NCBI GenBank assembly: GCA_051531935.1
Contig: JAOPTR010000008.1
Location: 1-64,000, forward strand
Source: OCS116 sp051531935
GTDB taxonomy: Bacteria; Pseudomonadota; Alphaproteobacteria; Rhizobiales; OSC116
Direction: 5' to 3'
Length of the DNA stretch: 64,000 bases
The notes under the pieces were generated by a model that did no database searches, was not told where the DNA came from, and saw only the letters and a list, made by a program, of their open reading frames with translations. Both the position numbers and the translations under genes were made by a program. Below, one piece after another: positions 42,456-50,771 of the stretch. The number at the start of each line of letters is the position of its first letter. The stretch's first letter is position 1.

Positions 42456-43418
42456 CTATTTAAGGCTTGGCTCAATTTTCTGACACGCTTCGATCAGACC
42501 TTTAACAGCATTTACACTATTTTCGAACTGAGATTTTTCATCTTCGTTCAACTCGATTTCGATGATTTTTTCGATGCCGCCTTCACCAATAATGGTTGGC
42601 ACACCAACGTAAATATCTTCTTGGCCATAAACGCCGTCTAAGTAAGCGGCACATGGTAGAATACGTTTTTGATCTTTAATATAAGCTTCGGCCATAGATA
42701 CGGCAGACGCAGCAGGCGCATAAAAAGCTGAACCTGTTTTAAGCAGACCCACAATTTCGGCACCGCCATCACGTGTACGTTGTACAATTTCGTCTAGCTT
42801 TGTTTGGCTCATCCAACCCATTTTTACCACGTCGTCAAGGCTAATGCCGCCAACTGTAGAATAACGAGTAGATGGCACCATAGTGTCGCCATGGCCGCCC
42901 AATACAAATGCAGATACATCTTGCACTGAAACGCCTAATTCTTCGGATAGGAAAAAGCGGAAACGCGAACTATCCAAAACGCCAGCCATACCCACAACTT
43001 TATTGGCAGGAAGACCTGAGAATTTTTGCAAAGCCCAAACCATTGCGTCTAGCGGGTTTGTGATACAAATTACAAATGCATCTGGTGCGTATTTAGCAAT
43101 ACCTGCACCCACTTGGTTCATAACTTTTAGATTGATAGCGACCAAATCGTCACGGCTCATACCTGGTTTACGAGGTACACCTGCAGTTACGATGATAACA
43201 TCTGAATCTGCAATGTCTTTATATTCGGTTGTGCCTTTAAGGCTAATGTTGAAACCATTGACTGGCGCGCTTTCAGCAATGTCCAAAGACTTACCTTGTG
43301 GAATGCCATCGGCAATATCAAACATGACGACATCGCCAAGTTCTTTAAGACCAATTAGATGTGCCAATGTGCCGCCAATTTGGCCTGCACCAATGAGGGA
43401 TATTTTTTTACGCGCCAT
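42456..43418 (-). CDS. mdh: Malate dehydrogenase
   Basis: This is the lactate-dehydrogenase-like malate dehydrogenase usual in alphaproteobacteria. NAD site GAGQIGGTLAHL near residue 10, substrate arginines in GVPRKPGMSRDDL near 80 (Arg at 82 and 88), DSSRFRFFL near 148 and catalytic histidine in GGHGDTMVP near 174. 320 residues. AAGGA precedes the ATG. It heads mdh-sucC-sucD. Upstream, 43419-43676 is a noncoding, AT-rich promoter region with no recognised element. Confidence 0.97.
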   Translation of the reverse strand: MARKKISLIGAGQIGGTLAHLIGLKELGDVVMFDIADGIPQGKSLDIAESAPVNGFNISLKGTTEYKDIADSDVIIVTAGVPRKPGMSRDDLVAINLKVMNQVGAGIAKYAPDAFVICITNPLDAMVWALQKFSGLPANKVVGMAGVLDSSRFRFFLSEELGVSVQDVSAFVLGGHGDTMVPSTRYSTVGGISLDDVVKMGWMSQTKLDEIVQRTRDGGAEIVGLLKTGSAFYAPAASAVSMAEAYIKDQKRILPCAAYLDGVYGQEDIYVGVPTIIGEGGIEKIIEIELNEDEKSQFENSVNAVKGLIEACQKIEPSLK

Positions 43419-43676
43419 GGATAAGTTTCCTTAATAAGATTGTTCGAACAGATAACGCCCATTATCTATATACACCGTTTGAATAAGCCCATTTTTGGTT
43501 AACTTCAAGTTACCATGCTCAATTTTTGTGCTTTTTTTCCCGTTTTTTGGGATTCGCTTATAATTTAGGCTTGTGGTAGGAGAAATGCCCAAAAAAACCA
43601 CACCATGGGACTAGAAGTTTTGCACCGCAGTTTCTGAATTATGGTTAATACCAATTAACTGATTCGTTTTGTACAT

Positions 43677-44786
43677 TTATGCGGCTAAATATTCTTCTGA
43701 ACGCATCTCCATAAGCCGCGAAATTGTCCGATCAAATTCAAACACACCGTCACCTTTTTTGTAGAGTTCAGTCACTTCCACATCGGCAGAGCAAATAAAT
43801 TTTGTACCCGCTTCGTATAAGGCATCAATAAAAATTACAAACCGCTTGGCTTCATTGCGATATTCGGCACTTAACTGCGGGATGTCATCCATAAGAATGG
43901 TAGTGAACTCTTGTGCCATTGCCAAATAATCTGCAGCACCCAAATTAACCGCGCAAATGCCATTAAAATCGACCCGTGCAATATTCTTATAACGTTGTGC
44001 AATTTCAACTTTGCGACCCTGCACTTCTAATTGGGTTTGCAACCAATCTTCACCATCTGTGAGTTTTTGCCAAACGCCATCCATCGCATCCAGTGAGTTG
44101 CTGCCTAGTGGGTGAAAATACACATCTTGCCCAACCAATCTGTCTAGCCGATAATCGCGCTGTGCCTCTAAACTCACCACATCACATTTTTCTTGTAGCA
44201 ATGCAATAAATGGGGTGAAAAGCTGGCGGTTAATGCCATGCTTATATAAGTCATCAGGCACTCTATTGGAGGTCGAAACCACCACCACGCCCAAATCAAA
44301 TAATTGGGTAAACAGTCGGCCTAAAATCATTGCATCGGCAATATCTGTCACTTGGAATTCATCGAAACATAATAAAGTTGATTTCTCAGCTATGTTTTTC
44401 GCCAATGGCTCCAATGGATCGGCAATTCTATCTTTGCCTTTTAACTGACGCGCTGCATGAATGCCTTTATGCACCTCTTGCATAAATTCATGAAAGTGCA
44501 CCCGTCTTTTATGGGCAATGTCGACATGGTCAAAAAACATATCCATGAGCATAGATTTACCACGCCCCACATCGCCATATATATAAAGGCCCTTAAAGTC
44601 TGGAACTGGTTTTTTGTAAATACCAAAATTTGCCGATAATTTTTGCCAATAAGGCACAGGTTTGTTGCCCAAATTTTCTAAATGCTCGCCAAGGTTTTGT
44701 AATTTTTGCATCACCGCAAACTGTGCTGAGTCGGCCGATATATCGCCATTATCAATAAGTTGCTGATAAGCCTGAGTTAGTTTCAT
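43677..44786 (-). CDS. zapE: Cell division protein ZapE (AFG1-type ATPase)
   Basis: ZapE is an AAA+ family ATPase linked to Z-ring behaviour under stress; the mitochondrial homologue is AFG1/LACE1. Walker A is IYGDVGRGKSMLMD near 71, HFHEFMQEVHKGIH follows near 97, and Walker B is LLCFDEFQVTDIADA near 137; VVSTSNRVPDDLYK near 168 is typical. 369 residues is normal. It is transcribed alone, upstream of mdh on the same strand, a frequent alphaproteobacterial neighbourhood. Confidence 0.95.
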   Translation of the reverse strand: MKLTQAYQQLIDNGDISADSAQFAVMQKLQNLGEHLENLGNKPVPYWQKLSANFGIYKKPVPDFKGLYIYGDVGRGKSMLMDMFFDHVDIAHKRRVHFHEFMQEVHKGIHAARQLKGKDRIADPLEPLAKNIAEKSTLLCFDEFQVTDIADAMILGRLFTQLFDLGVVVVSTSNRVPDDLYKHGINRQLFTPFIALLQEKCDVVSLEAQRDYRLDRLVGQDVYFHPLGSNSLDAMDGVWQKLTDGEDWLQTQLEVQGRKVEIAQRYKNIARVDFNGICAVNLGAADYLAMAQEFTTILMDDIPQLSAEYRNEAKRFVIFIDALYEAGTKFICSADVEVTELYKKGDGVFEFDRTISRLMEMRSEEYLAA

Positions 44787-44927
44787 ATTAAGTGCCGTTA
44801 TTTTTTTAAATCAACATAAACTTAAATGATGAATAATCCGTAGACAAAACATAGAATAAAGACTCGACTCTGAATTATATACTCCCTATATTATGGAACA
44901 AATAGTGAACATGATTAAGGATTGCAA

Positions 44928-45239
44928 ATGCATAATCTCCCCCAATTGGCACAAAAATTTGAAGTCGCATCTGGCAAATATTGCCAAGCCAATGATATAG
45001 AACGTAGTGATGATTGGGTGCTTATGAAATTACAAGAAGAAGTTGGTGAGCTTTTTCAGGCATGGCTGATGCATACAGGCCGCGGACGTGACAAAGGCCA
45101 AACACCAGAAGAGTTAAAAGAAATGCTAGCCTGTGAAACGGCCGATGTATTGGGAATGATACTTATTTTCGCTGCCACTCAAGGAGTAGACTTAAATAAG
45201 TATATTGAGAAAAAATGGCGTTTTGCGGTTGAGGATTAG
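44928..45239 (+). CDS. MazG-like nucleotide pyrophosphohydrolase
   Basis: The 103-residue protein has the all-alpha NTP-PPase pattern: MKLQEEVGELFQAWL near 33 (EExxE metal-binding helix) and a second helix CETADVLGMILIFAAT near 74 with the ExxD pair. Such enzymes hydrolyse nucleoside triphosphates, often non-canonical ones; the substrate is unknown. The ATG at 44928 has AAGG 7 bases upstream and is preferred to a TTG two codons earlier. It is monocistronic and convergent with the DUF1232 gene. Confidence 0.8.
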   Translation: MHNLPQLAQKFEVASGKYCQANDIERSDDWVLMKLQEEVGELFQAWLMHTGRGRDKGQTPEELKEMLACETADVLGMILIFAATQGVDLNKYIEKKWRFAVED

Positions 45240-45254
45240 AATATTGATTTTAAC

Positions 45255-45698
45255 TTAATCTTCGTCTTGCTTTTTAAGTTCCATATCCAAAGTTTCTCGG
45301 GCTTTGTTTTTATGTCGTGGTTTTATATATTGGGACACCAGACCAAAAGCCGTCATCAACACTGTTGCATCATCGCTAAAGCCCATGCCGATTATAAAAT
45401 CGGGCACAAAATCTATCGGCATTATAAAATAAGCCAAAGCCGCCAATAGTACGCCTCGTACTTTACGAGGAGTTTTTTCATCAAATGCACAATAGTAAGC
45501 CGCCAACAAATCATCACTAAACGGAACCTTGCCAACAAACTTACGAAATTTTGGCCAAAAACCAACCTTTATACTTTTATGTTTCTTAAAATCATACTGT
45601 GAAACTGCCAAATACTTACCTGCCATTTCACTATCCATCACTGAAAGCTTGGATGATTTGTGGCTGATCTTTTTATTTCTGTTAAAAGTAATTTTCAT
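45255..45698 (-). CDS. DUF1232 (YkvA-like) membrane protein
   Basis: The conserved DUF1232 core is visible: KVPFSDDLLAAYYCAFDE, then VRGVLLAALAYFIMPIDFVPDF near 85-106, with the typical PIDFVPD turn, followed by GFSDDATVLMTAF. The ATG at 45698 gives MKITFNRNKK and 147 residues. A frame to 45752 exists without a better ribosome site. Function unknown; probably peripheral or integral in the inner membrane. Confidence 0.8.
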   Translation of the reverse strand: MKITFNRNKKISHKSSKLSVMDSEMAGKYLAVSQYDFKKHKSIKVGFWPKFRKFVGKVPFSDDLLAAYYCAFDEKTPRKVRGVLLAALAYFIMPIDFVPDFIIGMGFSDDATVLMTAFGLVSQYIKPRHKNKARETLDMELKKQDED

Positions 45699-45924
45699 AT
45701 TATTCTCTAAATTAGGCTTCTTTATAGATAGATATTTTGAAACAAATTTCAATATATTGCAACCGCAACAACAACTTATTTATAACATCCAGAACGACTG
45801 TATGATCAGTAAAACGGTGCATTTGAAACATCTACACCACTTAAGTTAAAGTAGCAAAATATATTTTTGTTAACCTATATATGTTTTTTATTTAGGTGTA
45901 CTTAAATAATAATGGAACGAATTT

Positions 45925-48081
45925 ATGAATGGTCTCCTACAGAAAATTTCCAAAATTGCCTTTAAATTACCCGCGGCAATCATCATAGCTTCAACGGTCG
46001 CGGCTATAAGTGCAGGATATTTCGGATATACTGAAATTGACACTAATTTAAGCAAAACCACAAATGATCGAATTCGCATTATTCTTAACAATCAAAAAAC
46101 GCGCCTTGCAAATTACCTTGGCGAAATTGAAAATGACCTACACGAAAAAGCCATTAATGTTGAAACCATACAAGCGGTAAACCAGTTTAACGCGGCGTGG
46201 GCAAAACTAGGCAGCGCGCCAGAAGCAAAATTACAAAAAGCCTATATCACCGATAATGCTAATAAATTAGGTGAGAAAGAAAAACTAGATTTTGCACCTG
46301 CGGATAATACTTATAATATAGCGCATAAAAAATTCCATCCTCGTATGCGCGATTTCCTTTATACGCGTGGCTATTATGATATTTTCTTATTTAACTTAGA
46401 GGGTGATTTAATTTACACCGTGTTTAAAGAGCTAGATTATGCCACCAATTTAAAAACAGGGAAATATAACAATACTGGCCTTGGAACTGTGTTTCAAAAA
46501 GCACTTAAGCTAAATGTCGGAGAACGAATTTTTGATGATTTTAAACCATATTCACCAAGCCATGGTGCCCCAGCAAGCTTTATCGCCGAACCGATATTTG
46601 ACTTAGCCGGCAAAAGAATTGGCGTGATTGCATTTCAAATGCCGATAGACAATATGAATAACATTATGAAGTCTAAAGGACAGCTAGGCGCAACTGGTGA
46701 AACTTTCATCATTGGCAGTGATGGGTTAATGCGCAGTGACTCTGAACGAAATGAAGATTTTAAAATTTTAGCTACAAAAATAGAAGCACCTTTATTGGCC
46801 GAAGCAACGATTGATACTGTTGTCATTCGCGAAAACCAAAACTATCATAACCAAAATTCAATTATGGCCGTATCCAACCTAAGTTTTCATAATTCCATTT
46901 GGACATTGGTTGCAGTGCAAGACATGGATGAAATTTTCGCACCTCTATACAAAACCCGCAACTTCATGCTTTTGGCGGTTTTCATTGTATTGTCTATAAT
47001 TGGGTTTGTTGGGTTTTTGGTATCTCGTTCGATCACCAAACCAGTTTCAAATTTAACCAATGTCATGACTTTAATAGCTGGGGGCAAGCTAGAAACAGAG
47101 ATTAAAGGAGCTGTACGTAGCGATGAAATTGGCGACATGGCAAAAGCTGTATTGGTGTTTAAAGACAATGCACTAGACAATATTAAGCTCGAAAAACAAC
47201 AAGTAATTGAACGCAAAAACATGCAAGAAAACGCCAAAGCAGGCCAACAAAGCTTTGCCAATAGCTTCAAGCAGAATATTGTGGGTTTAATTGAAAATGT
47301 AAGTGAAAGCTGCGGAAACATGAATTTAAACTCGAAGGAGTTAATCTCAGAATCCGAACAAAGCATTGAACAATCTAAAAACGCTAAAACCGCATCGGAA
47401 CGGGCATCTATGAATGTGCAAAATGTAGCCGCTGCAGCCGAGGAGCTTTCATCTTCAATCGAAGAAATTGGCCGTCAGGTGAACCAAAGCCGCGGCATTG
47501 TATCAGAGGCCATGACAGGTGCCGCTGCCACAAACAACAAAGTTACTGAATTATCCACCGCTGCCAAAGGCATTGGTGAGGTTATCAACCTCATTCAATC
47601 TATTGCCGAACAAACTAACCTTTTAGCTTTAAACGCCACCATTGAAGCAGCCCGTGCAGGCGATGCAGGCAAAGGGTTTGCCGTTGTGGCAACCGAAGTA
47701 AAAGCACTTGCCAACCAAACGGCAAAAGCCACCGATGACATTAGTGCGCACATTCTATCTATACAAGAATCCACCGAACATACTGTTTCATCCATTGCCG
47801 AAATCACAGATACGATGACACAAGTGAATGAAATAACCGCTGTAATCGCTGCCGCTGTTGAAGAACAAGGCAGTGCCACCATTTTAATTTCGGAAAATAT
47901 TCAAGAAGCATCTGCCGAAACAACACTGGTTTCTAACAATATGGTGGTGGTGACGGATAGAGCTGACAAAGCCAACCAAAGCGCTAATGAGATGAATAAC
48001 GCCACAGAAATAATGAACCTACAAACCCAACAATTGCAAACTCAGGTCGATGATTTCATCAACGAAATATTAGTGGCCTAG
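45925..48081 (+). CDS. Methyl-accepting chemotaxis protein with periplasmic Cache-type sensor
   Basis: A membrane segment near 13-33 is followed by a periplasmic domain of about 310 residues that looks like a double Cache sensor (YTRGYYDIFLFNLEGDLIYTV, GATGETFIIGSDGLMRSDSE), a second membrane segment near 345-368, a HAMP linker (RSITKPVSNLTNVM) and a signalling hairpin. The tip IAEQTNLLALNATIEAARAG near 552 and VATEVKALANQTAKAT near 583 are the CheA/CheW contact region. 718 residues; no C-terminal CheR-binding pentapeptide. Ligand unknown. It has its own terminator. Confidence 0.93.
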   Translation: MNGLLQKISKIAFKLPAAIIIASTVAAISAGYFGYTEIDTNLSKTTNDRIRIILNNQKTRLANYLGEIENDLHEKAINVETIQAVNQFNAAWAKLGSAPEAKLQKAYITDNANKLGEKEKLDFAPADNTYNIAHKKFHPRMRDFLYTRGYYDIFLFNLEGDLIYTVFKELDYATNLKTGKYNNTGLGTVFQKALKLNVGERIFDDFKPYSPSHGAPASFIAEPIFDLAGKRIGVIAFQMPIDNMNNIMKSKGQLGATGETFIIGSDGLMRSDSERNEDFKILATKIEAPLLAEATIDTVVIRENQNYHNQNSIMAVSNLSFHNSIWTLVAVQDMDEIFAPLYKTRNFMLLAVFIVLSIIGFVGFLVSRSITKPVSNLTNVMTLIAGGKLETEIKGAVRSDEIGDMAKAVLVFKDNALDNIKLEKQQVIERKNMQENAKAGQQSFANSFKQNIVGLIENVSESCGNMNLNSKELISESEQSIEQSKNAKTASERASMNVQNVAAAAEELSSSIEEIGRQVNQSRGIVSEAMTGAAATNNKVTELSTAAKGIGEVINLIQSIAEQTNLLALNATIEAARAGDAGKGFAVVATEVKALANQTAKATDDISAHILSIQESTEHTVSSIAEITDTMTQVNEITAVIAAAVEEQGSATILISENIQEASAETTLVSNNMVVVTDRADKANQSANEMNNATEIMNLQTQQLQTQVDDFINEILVA

Positions 48082-48109
48082 TTAGTTAAATTGGTGCCAT
48101 TTATTCAAC

Positions 48110-48141
48110 AAAAAAGCCATCTCAAAAAGAGATGGCTTTTT
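48110..48141. terminator. Bidirectional intrinsic terminator
   Basis: AAAAAGCCATCTC and GAGATGGCTTTTT form a 13-pair stem around a 5-base A loop, with T runs in both directions. It serves the chemoreceptor gene and the convergent aldo-keto reductase gene. Confidence 0.92.
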
Positions 48142-48164
48142 AATGTTGATTGCATCACTAACAA

Positions 48165-49205
48165 TTAGACACAAGGGTTTGTGTGTACTGCATGTACCGC
48201 ATCAATAGCGGCTTGCATTTCGTCCGTAATCACAAGATTTACGGAATCAATGGCAATTTTAAGCTGCTCCATTGATGTCGCACCAATAATGTTAGAAGTT
48301 GTAAAGCTACGTGTGGTAACAAATTGGTTAGCCATTTGCGTTACATCCACACCAAAATCTTTGGCTATTTGAACATATTTAGCAGTTGCTTCTTCGGCAC
48401 CAGGGGTTTCATAACGTTCCATACGGCCAAACAATGTCTTGCGGGCATTAGCAGGTTTTGCACCATCCAAATATTTGCCAGACAATATACCTTGCGCCAA
48501 TGGAGAGTAAGCAAATAAGCCGCAATCTTCGCGATGAGCAAATTCAGCCAAGCTCCACTCATAAGCGCGGTTAAGCAAGTTATAAGCATTTTGTACGCTT
48601 TGCACGCGTGGCAAGCCTTTAGCATCAGCAAGTTGTAAAAATTTTGATGTGCCCCAAGCATTTTCATTAGACAAACCAATATGGCGAATTTTACCCGCTT
48701 TAACCATTTCGGCCAACGCATCTAATTGAGTTTCAATGCTATTGATTTCTTCGCCTTTATGCTCGTAAACGGCTGCGCCAAAAGCGGCCAACGGGCGGTC
48801 AGGCCAATGAATTTGGTATAGGTCAATATAATCGGTTTGCAAACGGCGCAAGCTGCCTTCTACCGCTTCGATGATTTGCGCGCGACTAACAGCTGATGCG
48901 CTGCCATCTTTACGAAACCAGTTCATACCTGAGCGGCCAACCACTTTAGATGCTAAAATAACTTTATCGCGGTTTTTACGTTCGGCAAAATAATTACCAA
49001 TGATGGTTTCAGTTGAGCCTGAAGTTTCGGCTTTAGGCGGAATTGAATAAAGTTCAGCCGTATCAAAAAAGTTTACGCCTTGCTCCAGCGCATAATCCAT
49101 TTGTTCAAAACCTTCTGCTTGGGTATTTTGTTGCCCCCAAGTCATTGTGCCAAGGCAAATTGCGCTTACGTCGATGCCACTACGGCCAAGTTTTCTATAT
49201 TCCAT
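48165..49205 (-). CDS. Aldo-keto reductase (Tas-like)
   Basis: The AKR barrel is clear: LGTMTWGQQ at the start, VNFFDTAELY near 44 with catalytic Asp and Tyr, the lysine in VILASKVVGRSG near 81, and the histidine in DLYQIHWPD near 128. Later SYNALN-type and C-terminal GATSMEQLKIAID motifs bind NADPH. 346 residues and the inserted SIPPKAETSGSTE segment match the Tas/YajO-like group. Physiological substrate unknown. Confidence 0.92.
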   Translation of the reverse strand: MEYRKLGRSGIDVSAICLGTMTWGQQNTQAEGFEQMDYALEQGVNFFDTAELYSIPPKAETSGSTETIIGNYFAERKNRDKVILASKVVGRSGMNWFRKDGSASAVSRAQIIEAVEGSLRRLQTDYIDLYQIHWPDRPLAAFGAAVYEHKGEEINSIETQLDALAEMVKAGKIRHIGLSNENAWGTSKFLQLADAKGLPRVQSVQNAYNLLNRAYEWSLAEFAHREDCGLFAYSPLAQGILSGKYLDGAKPANARKTLFGRMERYETPGAEEATAKYVQIAKDFGVDVTQMANQFVTTRSFTTSNIIGATSMEQLKIAIDSVNLVITDEMQAAIDAVHAVHTNPCV

Positions 49206-49282
49206 ACAATTCCCTTAGAATTAACGACCCCAAAATAAAATTTGAGGAATTATCTTTCAATGAATTGTTATTTATAGATAGA

Positions 49283-49936
49283 TTATTCGATTAATTCAAG
49301 TATAGACGGCATGATATTAACGATAATCACGTCAACACCCTCTGGAGTGGGGTGAATGCCATCTTTTTGATTAAGCTCCAAATTACCAGCAACGCCATCT
49401 AGAAAAAATGGATAGAATAAAACATCATTATTTTCAGCCAGTTGTTTGAATATCAAAGCAAACTCTGCTTCATAATCATCACCCATATTTGGCGGTGCTA
49501 ACATACCTGCCAATATAATTTTTATATTTTGCGCGGCCATTTTATCAATAATTTCTTGCAAAGCGATTTTGGTTTGGCTTGGCAAAATGCCTCTAAAGGC
49601 ATCATTTGCGCCCAATTCTATAATCGCATATTTTATATTATCGGCCTTAACATCGCCCAATGCCCACAATAGTCTTTCATTCGCTGCGGTGCTGGTATCG
49701 CCAGACACCCCAGAGCTAATAATCTCGATATTTGCGCCCAACTCTTTAAGCTTAGCGCCTAGCTTTACGGGGAAGGCATCATCTAAATCTTCCAACCCGT
49801 AACCCGCTGTAAGGCTGTCTCCAAATACAATTAATTTGGGTATTTTATCGGCTGCTTGCGCGGTTGAAAACATCGCAATTGTAAAAAAAATACAAAACGA
49901 TACAATTATTTTGTTGAAATGGGTGTGGTAGCTCAC
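49283..49936 (-). CDS. Exported SGNH-type arylesterase / lysophospholipase (TesA-like)
   Basis: A signal peptide (cleavage near AQAADK, residue 29) precedes an SGNH hydrolase: block I FGDSLTAGYGL near 38 with nucleophile serine, block III ELGANDAFRG near 107, and block V DGIHPTPEGVDVI near 191 with catalytic Asp and His. Periplasmic TesA-like enzymes hydrolyse aryl esters, lysophospholipids or acyl-CoA. The start is GTG at 49936 with AGGTGA upstream. It is divergent from a YbbA/YbbP-type ABC transporter, the same neighbourhood as in E. coli tesA. Confidence 0.92.
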   Translation of the reverse strand: MSYHTHFNKIIVSFCIFFTIAMFSTAQAADKIPKLIVFGDSLTAGYGLEDLDDAFPVKLGAKLKELGANIEIISSGVSGDTSTAANERLLWALGDVKADNIKYAIIELGANDAFRGILPSQTKIALQEIIDKMAAQNIKIILAGMLAPPNMGDDYEAEFALIFKQLAENNDVLFYPFFLDGVAGNLELNQKDGIHPTPEGVDVIIVNIMPSILELIE

Positions 49937-50060
49937 TATATCACCTAAATATTCAATTTAATGTTATTTCTGTTAGTAGACATTGAATATATGGCACGGC
50001 AAGATATATTCAATGGCAATCAGCATTATTTTTATAATGACAACCAATTTAGAGTTAATT

Positions 50061-50771
50061 ATGACAACAAACGACCAGCAAATCATTTCTACAGACAAGC
50101 TTTCACTCTCCTACCAATCCCACGCAGGCAGTGTTGATGTCCTTAAGGGAGTTGATCTTATTGTCAACAAAGGCGAGTCGGTTGTTTTGGTGGGGCCATC
50201 AGGTGCTGGTAAATCCTCAATATTAATGTTGCTTGCGGGTCTTGAAGAAATTACATCTGGCGATTTAAGCTTGATGGGGCAAAATGTCAGCAGTTTTTCT
50301 GAAGATGAATTTGCAACTTTTCGTAAAGATAATATTGGCATTGTGTTTCAAAACTTCCATCTAATCCCAACCATGACTGCGCTTGAAAATGTGTCTATTC
50401 CGTTGGAATTACAACAAGCGCCTGACGCGACCGAACAAGCGCAAGAATGGCTAAACAAAGTTGGTTTAAGCCACAGGGGCGAGCATTACCCTGCACAGCT
50501 TTCGGGCGGTGAACAACAACGTGTTGCTATCGCACGCGCTTTATCTTCCAACGCGCAGCTTATCTTAGCCGACGAGCCGACAGGTAATTTAGATGAAGTC
50601 ACTGGCAACGAGATTGCAGACCTATTGTTCAGCCTGAACAAACAAGAAGGCCGTACATTATTGCTCATCACTCATGATTTGGATTTGGCACAAAAAGCCG
50701 ACCGCATTTTGCGCCTAGAAAATGGCAAATTGCACGCTCAAGCCCATGCCAACAAATCCGACGAGGCCTAA
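50061..50771 (+). CDS. ABC transporter ATP-binding protein (YbbA/LolD-like)
   Basis: Walker A is GPSGAGKSSIL near 44, the Q-loop is VFQNFHLIPTMTALENV near 95, the signature is LSGGEQQRVAIARAL near 146, Walker B is LILADEPTGNLD near 166, and the switch histidine is in LLITHDLDLA near 202. The MacB/LolD-type subgroup works with FtsX-like permeases. The preferred ATG at 50061 gives MTTNDQQIIST, 236 residues; a frame to 49983 adds hydrophobic residues not typical of the family. It is immediately followed by its permease. Confidence 0.93.
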   Translation: MTTNDQQIISTDKLSLSYQSHAGSVDVLKGVDLIVNKGESVVLVGPSGAGKSSILMLLAGLEEITSGDLSLMGQNVSSFSEDEFATFRKDNIGIVFQNFHLIPTMTALENVSIPLELQQAPDATEQAQEWLNKVGLSHRGEHYPAQLSGGEQQRVAIARALSSNAQLILADEPTGNLDEVTGNEIADLLFSLNKQEGRTLLLITHDLDLAQKADRILRLENGKLHAQAHANKSDEA